Positions 17,290 through 24,691 of a DNA stretch of 64,000 nt are shown here, piece after piece. Within the stretch, counting starts at the first letter, position 1. Every line of letters starts with the position of its first letter. Below the pieces are notes generated by a model, which ran no database searches, had not been told where the DNA came from, and saw only the letters and a program-made list of their open reading frames with translations. The DNA is taken from NCBI GenBank assembly GCA_035539215.1, contig DATLIX010000012.1, positions 62,001 to 126,000 of the forward strand. The letters are read 5' to 3'. This stretch comes from Dongia_B sp035539215 (lineage in GTDB: Bacteria; Pseudomonadota; Alphaproteobacteria; Dongiales; Dongiaceae). The translations under genes and the position numbers were made by a program.

Positions 17290-17326
17290 GGAAGCTCCGG
17301 CAATCCGGTTACGATAGGAATGGCGA

Positions 17327-18181
17327 TCAGAACGGCTTATCGCCAATGATGGTCGCGCGGTGCATCACCCGGCGATGCGGCATGTAATCCGCCAGGGCAT
17401 AATGCTGCGTGCTGCGATTGTCCCAGAAGGCGAGATCGTTTTCCCGCCATTGCCAACGGATGGTGAATTCCGGCTTGGCGGTATGGGCGAAGAGAAGCGA
17501 CAGCACGGCCTCGCTTTCTGGCTTGCTCAACTGGTCGATCGAAAGGGTGAAGCCGGCATTAACGAAGAGGCCCTTCTGACCCGTTATCGGATGCGTGCGA
17601 ACGACGGGATGGCTGACAGGCCTGTGGCTGCTGCGTGTCGCCTGCCAGCGTGCATCGTCTTCCGGCGTGCTGCCGTAGCGGCTACGCGGAAAAGACTTCT
17701 CGAAATCATGGCTGGCGGTGAGGCCGTCGAGGAACTGACGGAAGGCCGGCGAGAGCGCCTGATAGGCGGCGATGGAATTGGACCAGGTCGTATCGCCGCC
17801 TAACGGCGGCAATTGCCGGGCATAGAGCAAAGCGCCGAGGGGCGGCGTCTCGATGAATGTGACGTCGGTATGCCAGATGTTATTATCCGGCGGATTGGCG
17901 CGGTCGGTGTCGAGCACGATGATCTCTTCGACATCCGGCACGGTCGGATAGATCGGATGGATATGCAGCTTGCCGAAACGGGCGGCGAAATCGCGCTGCT
18001 GGGCCGGCGTCAGGTGCTGATCGCGGAAGAAGATCACCTGATGAGTCAGCACGGCCTGTTCGATCTCGGCGATTGCGCCATCGTCGAGCCGGGCAGCGAG
18101 ATCGATATTGCCGATCACGGCACCGATCGTCGGGCTGAGCGGCGTCACCGTGAGATGGTCCGTCTTGCTGCGATTGCTCAT
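17327..18181 (-). CDS. TauD/TfdA-family 2-oxoglutarate dioxygenase
   Basis: The 284-residue protein has the full TauD layout. The metal ligands are His104 and Asp106 in NIWHTDVTF, with the distal histidine in DNRSTQHYALADY, and the 2-oxoglutarate-binding arginine lies in RVMHRATI. TauD releases sulfite from taurine, but relatives act on other sulfonates, phosphonates, herbicides and amines. No tauABC transporter is nearby, so taurine is only one option. The start at 18181 has GAGAG upstream. A 17-bp inverted repeat lies about 82 bases upstream. Confidence 0.87.
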   Translation of the reverse strand: MSNRSKTDHLTVTPLSPTIGAVIGNIDLAARLDDGAIAEIEQAVLTHQVIFFRDQHLTPAQQRDFAARFGKLHIHPIYPTVPDVEEIIVLDTDRANPPDNNIWHTDVTFIETPPLGALLYARQLPPLGGDTTWSNSIAAYQALSPAFRQFLDGLTASHDFEKSFPRSRYGSTPEDDARWQATRSSHRPVSHPVVRTHPITGQKGLFVNAGFTLSIDQLSKPESEAVLSLLFAHTAKPEFTIRWQWRENDLAFWDNRSTQHYALADYMPHRRVMHRATIIGDKPF

Positions 18182-18262
18182 TTTGCGCTCTCGTCGTCGA
18201 ATGGCGATCCCGCTTTAAAAGGGCTGGAAGCGGCGGAATCGGGTCGAGCAGGAGGATAAATC

Positions 18263-18279
18263 TCTACTGATTTAGTAGA
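18263..18279. promoter_or_regulatory. inverted repeat upstream of the tauD-like gene
   Basis: TCTACT-GATTT-AGTAGA is a perfect 6-bp dyad in the 158-bp gap between the tauD-like start and the end of the anti-sigma gene. It is the size of a small dimeric-regulator site and is not followed by a T-tract on either strand. Its regulator is unknown. Confidence 0.4.
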
Positions 18280-18339
18280 CAAACGAAAAGTAACCGGCAT
18301 GGCGCGAGTTTTTCTCGCTGCCACAGGCGGGCCAGAAGC

Positions 18340-19014
18340 TCAGGCGCTGAGGTTTTTCGGCTTGAACAGCGGCACGCCAAGGGCCGAAAGCCCAAGCAGG
18401 ATAGCCACCGCGCCGCCGTGCCAGATCATGATCATCATCGAGGTATCGAGATCGTGCAGCAGCGACAAGCCCGTGGCGGCAAAGGCCGCTGTCGACAGCA
18501 TGCCCAGCACCAAGGTCGGCCCCGGGCGTATCCAGGCAGCATGCCGGACCATGAAATAGAGCACCAGGCTCAGCGGCAGGCTGATGGCAACGATCCAGGT
18601 GAAGCAATCGACGCTATGTCCCATCTGCAAGCCGTCGGGTCCCAGCCGTAGCCAATCGCTGAAACAGCCATAGCCGGCGGCGGCGAACCAGAGAATGACA
18701 CCCGGTATCGGCAAGGCAGCCCAATACTTGGATCGCCCCGGGATGCTGATCAGAAAGACCGCCAAGGCTGCGAGGATACCGGTCAATATGGTTGCCGCCA
18801 GCAGCGAGGAATAGGCGACCGTCTTCAAGAGGGGCATCAGGTCGGCCCGCACACCGCCATGCAGGATGACAGCCGCCGTGTTGACGGCCAGCGCTATCGC
18901 GACCCAGGCAACGGCGCGCCAGAAAGGCGCCGCCAGCCGGTGGACCGGCTTCAGATCGGCCGCTAGCTCGGCAATCAATTGGTCCGCCTGATCCGTCATC
19001 GGTTCTTCCGTCAT
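18340..19014 (-). CDS. NrsF-type anti-sigma factor (DUF1109 membrane protein)
   Basis: The 224-residue protein has a short cytoplasmic N terminus and six predicted membrane helices, as in DUF1109/NrsF proteins that hold ECF sigma-F inactive at the membrane. It has only two cysteines, Cys117 (AAAGYGCFSDW) and Cys137 (HSVDCFTW), flanking one loop. In the Caulobacter protein conserved cysteines are reported to matter for metal sensing, so these are candidates. It overlaps the sigma gene by four bases (ATGA), so the two are translated together and made in balance. Confidence 0.85.
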   Translation of the reverse strand: MTEEPMTDQADQLIAELAADLKPVHRLAAPFWRAVAWVAIALAVNTAAVILHGGVRADLMPLLKTVAYSSLLAATILTGILAALAVFLISIPGRSKYWAALPIPGVILWFAAAGYGCFSDWLRLGPDGLQMGHSVDCFTWIVAISLPLSLVLYFMVRHAAWIRPGPTLVLGMLSTAAFAATGLSLLHDLDTSMMIMIWHGGAVAILLGLSALGVPLFKPKNLSA

Positions 19015-19646
19015 TCGCCTCGGTCCGCTTCGCCGTTCTCTTTGCCAAGCAATTGGCGGAGGGCTTTGACAGCCCGGTGGACCGATAGTTTGACCGCCCC
19101 TTCACTCTGTCCCGTCCGGGCCGCCGCTTCACGCAACGACAAGCCCTGAACCTTAACGAGGCCGATTGCCTGGCGCTGGCCGGGCGGCAACTGCTCGATG
19201 GCGCGATGCACGGCCCGCATGTCCAGGGTCACCTCACTTGTCATATTCGCTTCATCGGCGACAAAGGTTTCATGGGCATCGTCGGGCAAAGGCGCTTCGC
19301 GGGCGCGTTGACGATAGAGCCGCCGCAATCGGTCGGCGATCCGACGTTCGGCGATGACGTTGACCCAAGGTTGCAACGGCCGGCTGGGGTCATAGGTGTG
19401 GCGGATCGCATGGATGGAGAGAAAGATTTCCTGGACGGTATCTTCGATGTCATGCGGCCGGGTTAACCGGCGGGCTGCCAGGCGGCGAAGATAGGGCAGC
19501 AAGCCCTGCAACAATGCGGCATAGGCCGCCCGGTCGCCATTTTGGGCAAGCACCAGCAGGGCTGCCAATTCCGCCCAGGCCGCAGAGATATCGCTGGTTT
19601 CGCCTTGCTCCGGCACCGTCACTCGCCATCTGATTCGCTTCCGCAC
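19011..19646 (-). CDS. sigF: ECF RNA polymerase sigma factor, SigF-like
   Basis: The protein is up to 211 residues. Region 2 reads AAYAALLQGLLPYLRRLAAR, then HDIEDTVQEIFLSIHAIRHT, RPLQPWVNVIAERRIADRLR. Region 4 reads IEQLPPGQRQAIGLVKVQGL, with the recognition helix near TGQSEGAVKLSVHRAVKAL. Pairing with a DUF1109 anti-sigma factor and a divergent DUF2282 operon matches the sigma-F cassette of Caulobacter, reported to respond to heavy metals. No ATG lies near the N terminus; GTG codons at 19646, 19622 and 19616 are possible starts and none has a clear ribosome site. Confidence 0.85.
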   Translation of the reverse strand: MRKRIRWRVTVPEQGETSDISAAWAELAALLVLAQNGDRAAYAALLQGLLPYLRRLAARRLTRPHDIEDTVQEIFLSIHAIRHTYDPSRPLQPWVNVIAERRIADRLRRLYRQRAREAPLPDDAHETFVADEANMTSEVTLDMRAVHRAIEQLPPGQRQAIGLVKVQGLSLREAAARTGQSEGAVKLSVHRAVKALRQLLGKENGEADRGE

Positions 19647-19804
19647 CGCGCTTCGGGACGGACCAGGACACCCTAGTGCGCGATCATGTTAAGGAAAAGC
19701 GGATTTGCGAGGTCTCCAGCCCTCACCAGCGGCCATTACCGTCGTTTTGAGCCCGGCATTCGGCTTGGAACGCCGGTTGATCCGAATAAAAAGGGTGACC
19801 CTGC

Positions 19805-19831
19805 GTAACCAGGGCTGCAAACTCTTCGAAT
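19805..19831 (+). promoter_or_regulatory. candidate sigma-F promoter of the bufferin operon
   Basis: GTAACC (19805-19810) and CGAAT (19827-19831) are separated by exactly 16 bases. As I recall, the Caulobacter sigma-F consensus is GTAACC, 16 bases, CGAA. It points at the DUF2282 gene, whose start is about 70 bases downstream. I found no matching pair facing the sigma gene itself. Confidence 0.72.
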
Positions 19832-19902
19832 AACTCGGCGTCGGGTGATCACCAGGGGGTGCTCACCCGGGCAGTTCAGTTACAGCGATAAGGGAGTTAC
19901 CC

Positions 19903-20199
19903 ATGAACAAGACCATGATCGCCGCCTCGGTTCTCGGTGCCGCACTCAGCCTGAGCGCCATTGGCCTCACCACGGCGCGGACCGCTTCTGCGGATGACCA
20001 GGAAAAGTGTTTCGGCGTCGCGAAGGCTGGCGAGAATGCCTGTTCTGCGGCGAGCAATGCCGGTGCCCATTCCTGCGCCGGTCATTCCTCCGTCAATTAC
20101 TCCGGGGCGGATTGGAAGCTGGTCCCGGCGGGCACCTGCGAGAAGATGGGCGGTCAGAAGCAGGCCTTCGAAGGCATGGGCAAGCCGACCTCGATGTAA
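19903..20199 (+). CDS. bufA1: bufferin-type RiPP precursor (DUF2282)
   Basis: The 98-residue protein has a cleavable Sec signal (residues 1-30, ending TARTASADD) and a core with four cysteines: Cys36 (EKCFGVAKAG), Cys47 (ENACSAASN), Cys58 (AHSCAGHSS) and Cys79 (LVPAGTCEKMGG). This is the DUF2282 pattern. In Caulobacter such proteins (bufferins) carry thiooxazole rings made from central cysteines, bind copper and protect the periplasm. The order DUF2282-DUF692-DUF2063-DoxX matches that operon. The ATG at 19903 has AAGGGAG upstream. Which cysteines are modified here is inference. Confidence 0.87.
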   Translation: MNKTMIAASVLGAALSLSAIGLTTARTASADDQEKCFGVAKAGENACSAASNAGAHSCAGHSSVNYSGADWKLVPAGTCEKMGGQKQAFEGMGKPTSM

Positions 20200-20230
20200 C
20201 CCATCGTCTGTATTTTGAGATCGCACCGTC

Positions 20231-21151
20231 ATGTCGTCGATTGAACGCGACATGCCAGCGGTGGAATCCGCAGCCCGGTCATATTCACGCGCAGCGATCG
20301 GGCTGCGGAACCCGCACCTGGCGGAAATCGCTGACACGAAATCGGGGTTGAACTGGCTGGAGGTTCACAGCGAGAACTATCTCCTGCCGCCGAGCGCGCC
20401 GCGATCCGTCGCGCTGGAGCGCGTGCGCCGCGATCATGCGTTGAGCTGCCACGGCGTCGGACTCTCGATCTGCTCGGCCGAGGGGCTTGACCGCGATCAT
20501 TTGCGCGATCTGCGCGTGCTTTACGACCGGCTGCAGCCTTTCATGGTTTCGGAGCATCTGGCCTGGAGCGTGGTGGACGGGAACTACTATAACGACCTGC
20601 TGCCTGTTCCGTACACCGATGAAGCATTGGATATCGTCTGTCGAAATATCGATCAGGCACAGGAAGCCCTGGGGCGCCGGCTCTTGATCGAAAATCCATC
20701 GCGCTATATCGATCTGCCCGGCTGCACCTGCTCCGAACCCGCCTTTCTGAGGGAGCTAGCCGGACGCACCGGCTGCGGCCTGCTGTTCGACGTCAATAAT
20801 CTTCATATCAGTGCGCATAACTTGGGTTTCGATGTTGTCGATTATCTGTCGGAGCTGCCGGTCCAGGGGATCGGGCAGTTCCATGTCGCCGGCCATAGTC
20901 GACGTCGCTTGCTCTCGGCGGATGGCCAGGAAGATATTTTGCTGATCGATGATCACGGCAGCATTGTACCGAATCCAGTCTGGAAACTGCTTCAAACCAT
21001 GTTGGCGCTGACCGGCCCTTTGCCGGTGCTGGTGGAATGGGATAACCAGGTGCCGCCGCTCGCCACCTTGCTGGCCGAGGCGGCAAAGGCGCAACAGCTG
21101 CTTGATGCTTGCGACAAGCCGCTCACGGATTCGACCAATCATGCTGCATGA
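20231..21151 (+). CDS. bufB1: DUF692 multinuclear iron oxygenase (BufB/MbnB-like)
   Basis: The 306-residue TIM-barrel protein has the DUF692 metal-ligand motifs in order: LEVHSENYL, LSCHGVGLS, MVSEHLAWS, LIENPS, FDVNNLHISAHN, FHVAGHS, IDDHGS and LVEWDN. Family members use two or three irons and oxygen to turn peptide cysteines into oxazolone/thioamide (methanobactin) or thiooxazole (bufferin) groups. Here the substrate should be the DUF2282 peptide encoded 31 bases upstream. It overlaps the next gene by eleven bases. The ATG at 20231 is taken; homology starts near residue 20 (AIGLRNPHLAEI), so a slightly later start is possible. Confidence 0.9.
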   Translation: MSSIERDMPAVESAARSYSRAAIGLRNPHLAEIADTKSGLNWLEVHSENYLLPPSAPRSVALERVRRDHALSCHGVGLSICSAEGLDRDHLRDLRVLYDRLQPFMVSEHLAWSVVDGNYYNDLLPVPYTDEALDIVCRNIDQAQEALGRRLLIENPSRYIDLPGCTCSEPAFLRELAGRTGCGLLFDVNNLHISAHNLGFDVVDYLSELPVQGIGQFHVAGHSRRRLLSADGQEDILLIDDHGSIVPNPVWKLLQTMLALTGPLPVLVEWDNQVPPLATLLAEAAKAQQLLDACDKPLTDSTNHAA

Positions 21152-21905
21152 TTGGCAAATGCGCTTCGCCGCACAATTGCGCGCGCTGCCGGTTGCGCCG
21201 GTGCCGGACGACGAGGAATTCCTCGGTAAGCAGACGCACCGGTTCGCAGTCTATCGCGACAATATGATTGGCTCGCTCGTCGAAGCGCTGGGACAGACCT
21301 TCCCCGTCACGCGCCAGCTGGTCGGCGAAGGATTCTTCGATCCCATTGCCGCCGATTTCGTGCGGCGGGAGCCACCGACGGCACCACGCCTGTCCCGCTA
21401 CGGCAGCACTTTCCCGCAGCTGCTGCGGGAACTGCCGCAGTTGCAGGAACTGGCCTACGTCGCCGATGTCGCGCAGCTGGAATGGGCACGGGTGGAGAGC
21501 TACTTCAGCGGCGTCGCGGAGACGGTGCTGATGCCCGATATGCTGCTGGCCGTGCCGGCGGAAAGCCTGCCGACGCTGACATTTGCAGCGGTGCCGAGCC
21601 TGCGGGTCGTCGCCACGCCGACAGCGGCGCATAGCATCTGGCTCGCCCACCAGGCGAGCGAACCGGATTTCGGTGACATCGATCCCTGGCGAGATGAAGC
21701 CGTGCGATTGGTCTGTGCGTCGCAGGGCGTGAAAGGGGAAGCGCTCGGTGCGGCGCACGCCGCCTTCTTGCTGGCCCTGATGGCGGGCCGCGGTCTGACG
21801 GAAGCTTTTTCAGCAGCGGCAGCAATCGCTCCGGCTTTCGATCTGCAGGCGGTATTGGCGGCAGAAATGCAGGCCGGCAGTTTCAGCGCGGTCGCACTTC
21901 CTTAA
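21141..21905 (+). CDS. bufC1: DUF2063 partner protein (BufC/MbnC-like)
   Basis: The 254-residue protein has the DUF2063 N-terminal domain (QMRFAAQLRALPVAP, RFAVYRDNMIGSLVEAL, FPVTRQLVGEGFFDPIAADF, LSRYGSTFPQLLRELP). The family was annotated as DNA-binding, but in methanobactin and bufferin systems it pairs with DUF692 and presents the leader peptide. The segment YVADVAQLEWARVESYF is also diagnostic. The start at 21141 overlaps the DUF692 stop, so the two are coupled. It lacks a membrane segment and should act in the cytoplasm with its oxygenase partner. Confidence 0.87.
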   Translation: MLHDWQMRFAAQLRALPVAPVPDDEEFLGKQTHRFAVYRDNMIGSLVEALGQTFPVTRQLVGEGFFDPIAADFVRREPPTAPRLSRYGSTFPQLLRELPQLQELAYVADVAQLEWARVESYFSGVAETVLMPDMLLAVPAESLPTLTFAAVPSLRVVATPTAAHSIWLAHQASEPDFGDIDPWRDEAVRLVCASQGVKGEALGAAHAAFLLALMAGRGLTEAFSAAAAIAPAFDLQAVLAAEMQAGSFSAVALP

Positions 21906-21932
21906 CCCGCTTTCACAAGCCGTTCCGGCCAG

Positions 21933-21963
21933 GCGTTCATTTATAGGCGGGCGTTCATTTATA
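21933..21963. repeat. direct repeat, 13 bp twice
   Basis: GCGTTCATTTATA occurs at 21933-21945 and 21951-21963, in the short gap before the DoxX gene. The second copy runs into its ribosome site. It may be a small duplication or a translation or regulatory signal. There is no further evidence. Confidence 0.6.
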
Positions 21964-21974
21964 AAGGTGTGATA

Positions 21975-22436
21975 ATGACGGTCACGATTAACCGCGCGAT
22001 CGGGTTTGTTGATGCAGTGCAGCGTATCGGCGCGCCGGCCGTGGATCTCTTGATCCGGGTGGCCCTGTTTCGGGTATTCTTTTGGTCCGGCCTCGTTAAA
22101 ATTCACGATTGGCCGGGCACGCTGCAGCTCTTCAAATATGAATACATGGTGCCGGTGCTGCCGACCGACATCGCCGCTGTGCTGGCAGCTGCCTGTGAAC
22201 TTGGCGCATCGAGCCTGGTGCTGATCGGTCTCTTCAGCCGGCTGGCCGCCCTTCCGCTGCTTGGCATGTCGATGGTCATTCAATTCGTCCTCGGCAGCGT
22301 CAATCCGGCTTATAACGACTTGGAACATTATCTCTGGATGGTGCTGCTGCTCAGCGTCATCGTGCGTGGCGCCGGAATCCTGTCGGTCGATGGGTATTTG
22401 CGACAGCGGCTCTTGCCCATGGTCGGTACGGCCTAG
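21975..22436 (+). CDS. DoxX-family membrane protein of the bufferin operon
   Basis: The 153-residue protein has four predicted membrane helices and DoxX landmarks (LLIRVALFRVFFWSGLVKIH, VLPTDIAAVLAAACELGASS). DoxX proteins commonly close DUF2282/DUF692/DUF2063 operons and are thought to serve redox or quinone-linked roles at the membrane, but their part in bufferin action is not established. The ATG at 21975 follows AAAGGTG; a GTG at 21969 is in frame. The 164 bases after it hold no clear gene or terminator. Confidence 0.82.
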   Translation: MTVTINRAIGFVDAVQRIGAPAVDLLIRVALFRVFFWSGLVKIHDWPGTLQLFKYEYMVPVLPTDIAAVLAAACELGASSLVLIGLFSRLAALPLLGMSMVIQFVLGSVNPAYNDLEHYLWMVLLLSVIVRGAGILSVDGYLRQRLLPMVGTA

Positions 22437-22600
22437 ACGCATAAGTGCGCCGGCCAATAAGAACCAACCGGTATGGCAGGTGAGGTAAAATCTCTTGCCA
22501 GTCCTCCCAGACACTGATTTGATTCATCCCAGCTGAGCAATAAGGTCGCGATGCGGTACCATCCGCACTGACCATCGCGGCCGCGACTGGGGAGGATCGA

Positions 22601-24637
22601 ATGCCTGGCAGAGATCCCACGGCGCCGCGTTGCGCCGCTCTCATTGGCCCGCATCTCTCGGGCAAAACAGCCTTATTTGAAAGCCTGATGCTGGTAACCC
22701 AGGCATTGCCGCGCAAAGGCAACGCGCGCGACGGCTATGCCCTGGGCGATAATTCGCCGGAGGCACGTCAGCGGGGCACTTCCGTTGAACTCTGCATGGC
22801 GACAACCAGTTTTCTTGGCGAGACCTGGACCTTTATCGATTGCCCCGGCTCGGTCGAGTTCAGCCAGGACACGCGCAATGCTTTAATGGTCGCAGATATT
22901 GCCGTCGTCGTGGTCGAGCCATTGATCGACCGCGCCTTGAGCCTGGCGGCTGCCTTCAAATTCCTCGACGACCATGCCATTCCGCATCTCATCTTCATCA
23001 ACAAGATGGATGTCGCGGCCTATGCGGTGCGCGATATCATGGCGGCCTTGCAGTCGGTATCGACGCGGCCGCTGTTGCTGCGGCAGGTGCCGATCCGCGA
23101 AGCCGGCGCCAATGGCGACGTGATTACCGGTTATGTCGATCTCGTGAGCGAGCGCGCCTATCGCTATCAGCCTGGTAAGGAATCCGCGCTCATCCAGCTC
23201 CCGAATACGATCATGGCGCGCGAGCAGGAAGCCCGCGGCGACATGCTGGAACATCTCGCCGATTTCGACGACCATCTGCTGGAACAATTGCTCGGCGATG
23301 AACAGCCGAGCGCCGGTGACATCTATCAGCAGATCTCCAAGGATCTGGCTGGCGATCTGCTTGTGCCGGTGCTGCTGGGGGCAGCCGAGCGCGATCACGG
23401 CGTACGCCGGCTCCTGAAGGCCTTGCGGCATGATGTACCCGGGCCGGAATTGACGGTGCAACGGCTCGGCCTTGCGGAGCAGTCGAGTGCCGCCGTCGTC
23501 TTCAAGACGCTGCACCAGGCCCATGCGGGGAAATTGTCGCTGGTGCGTGTTCTTGCCGGCAAATTCACCGATGGCCAGACCGTCAATGGCCAACGGATCG
23601 CCGGCATTTTTCGTCTGAAGGGCAGTCAGCCCGAGAAAGTCGGCCAAGCGGTTTTCGGCGACGTGGTTGCCTTTGGCAGGTTGGAACAGGCGCGTACCGG
23701 CGAGGTGCTGGTCGCCGACGGCAATAAGGCCCTGGAAATCGATTGGCCGCCGGCGCTGGAGCCGCTGTTCAGTCTCGCGCTGGGCGTGGAAAACCGCAAT
23801 GACGAGGTCAAGCTCACGGCGGCGCTGGGCAAGCTCTCGGAAGAGGACCCTTCGCTCGGTTTCGAGCACGACCCGGATACGCATGAGCTGCTGGTACAGG
23901 GGCAGGGCGAGATCCACCTGCAGGTGGCGGCGGAGCGGCTAAAGAGCCGCTACAACCTGCCGGTGCGCGTGCATCGTCCACAGGTCAGCTACCGCGAGAC
24001 CATTCGCCACAAGATGGCGCAACATGCCCGCTTCAAGCGCCAGAGCGGCGGACACGGTCAATTCGGCGATGTGCAGATCGAAATCTGGCCTCTGCGGCGC
24101 GGCGAGGGCTTTCAGTTCGAGGATCGGGTCGTTGGCGGTGCGGTGCCGCGCCAATTCATCGGCTCTGTGGAAGACGGGGTGAAGGATTATCTCAACCGCG
24201 GCCCCTTGGGTTTCCCGGTCGTCGACGTGGCGGTGGCGCTGTGCGACGGCCAATACCATTCCGTCGACAGTTCCGATCAGGCCTTCAAGACCGCTGCCAG
24301 GATGGCGATGCAGGAAGCCATGCCGAAATGCGATCCGGTGCTGCTGGAACCCATCCACGCCGTGGAAATTCTGACTCCCGCCGAATTCACCTCGCGCATC
24401 CACGGGCTGATCAGTTCACGCCGCGGCCAGATCCTGCAATTCGCCGCGGAGCCGGATTGGCCCGGTTGGGAAGTGGTGGAAGCCCTGATGCCGCAGGCGG
24501 AAATCCTGGACCTGGTGATCGAGCTGCGCTCGCTGACCCAGGGGCTGGGCAGCTATAAGGCGCATTTCGATCATCTCCAGGAACTGACGGGCAAGCTCGC
24601 CGAAAAGGTCATCGAGCAGCGCCGCGCGGCCCAATAG
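22601..24637 (+). CDS. elongation factor G-like GTPase (FusA paralogue)
   Basis: The 678-residue protein is colinear with EF-G: a GTPase domain with P-loop GPHLSGKT (residues 16-23), NKMD (134-137), then domains II to V (RQSGGHGQFGDVQIEIWPL, AVPRQFIGSVEDGVKDYLNR, LRSLTQGLGSYKAHFDHL). It is not the main EF-G. The P-loop lacks the HxDHGKT form, switch I is QRGTSV rather than ERGITI, and switch II reads DCPGS where EF-G has DTPGH. The catalytic histidine is therefore Ser84, as in several EF-G2-like or ribosome-associated paralogues. GGAGGATCGA precedes the ATG. It stands alone, so its job is not shown by context. Confidence 0.85.
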   Translation: MPGRDPTAPRCAALIGPHLSGKTALFESLMLVTQALPRKGNARDGYALGDNSPEARQRGTSVELCMATTSFLGETWTFIDCPGSVEFSQDTRNALMVADIAVVVVEPLIDRALSLAAAFKFLDDHAIPHLIFINKMDVAAYAVRDIMAALQSVSTRPLLLRQVPIREAGANGDVITGYVDLVSERAYRYQPGKESALIQLPNTIMAREQEARGDMLEHLADFDDHLLEQLLGDEQPSAGDIYQQISKDLAGDLLVPVLLGAAERDHGVRRLLKALRHDVPGPELTVQRLGLAEQSSAAVVFKTLHQAHAGKLSLVRVLAGKFTDGQTVNGQRIAGIFRLKGSQPEKVGQAVFGDVVAFGRLEQARTGEVLVADGNKALEIDWPPALEPLFSLALGVENRNDEVKLTAALGKLSEEDPSLGFEHDPDTHELLVQGQGEIHLQVAAERLKSRYNLPVRVHRPQVSYRETIRHKMAQHARFKRQSGGHGQFGDVQIEIWPLRRGEGFQFEDRVVGGAVPRQFIGSVEDGVKDYLNRGPLGFPVVDVAVALCDGQYHSVDSSDQAFKTAARMAMQEAMPKCDPVLLEPIHAVEILTPAEFTSRIHGLISSRRGQILQFAAEPDWPGWEVVEALMPQAEILDLVIELRSLTQGLGSYKAHFDHLQELTGKLAEKVIEQRRAAQ

Positions 24638-24691
24638 ACCCGGATCGGCCGCGGGGCAGCTTGCCGGCGGAATGCTCGCCCGCAACTGGTC

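Noticed and set aside
22601..24637. Annotating this as the main translation factor FusA
   Set aside because: The P-loop, switch I and switch II all differ from canonical EF-G, and no rpsL-rpsG-tuf neighbours are present.
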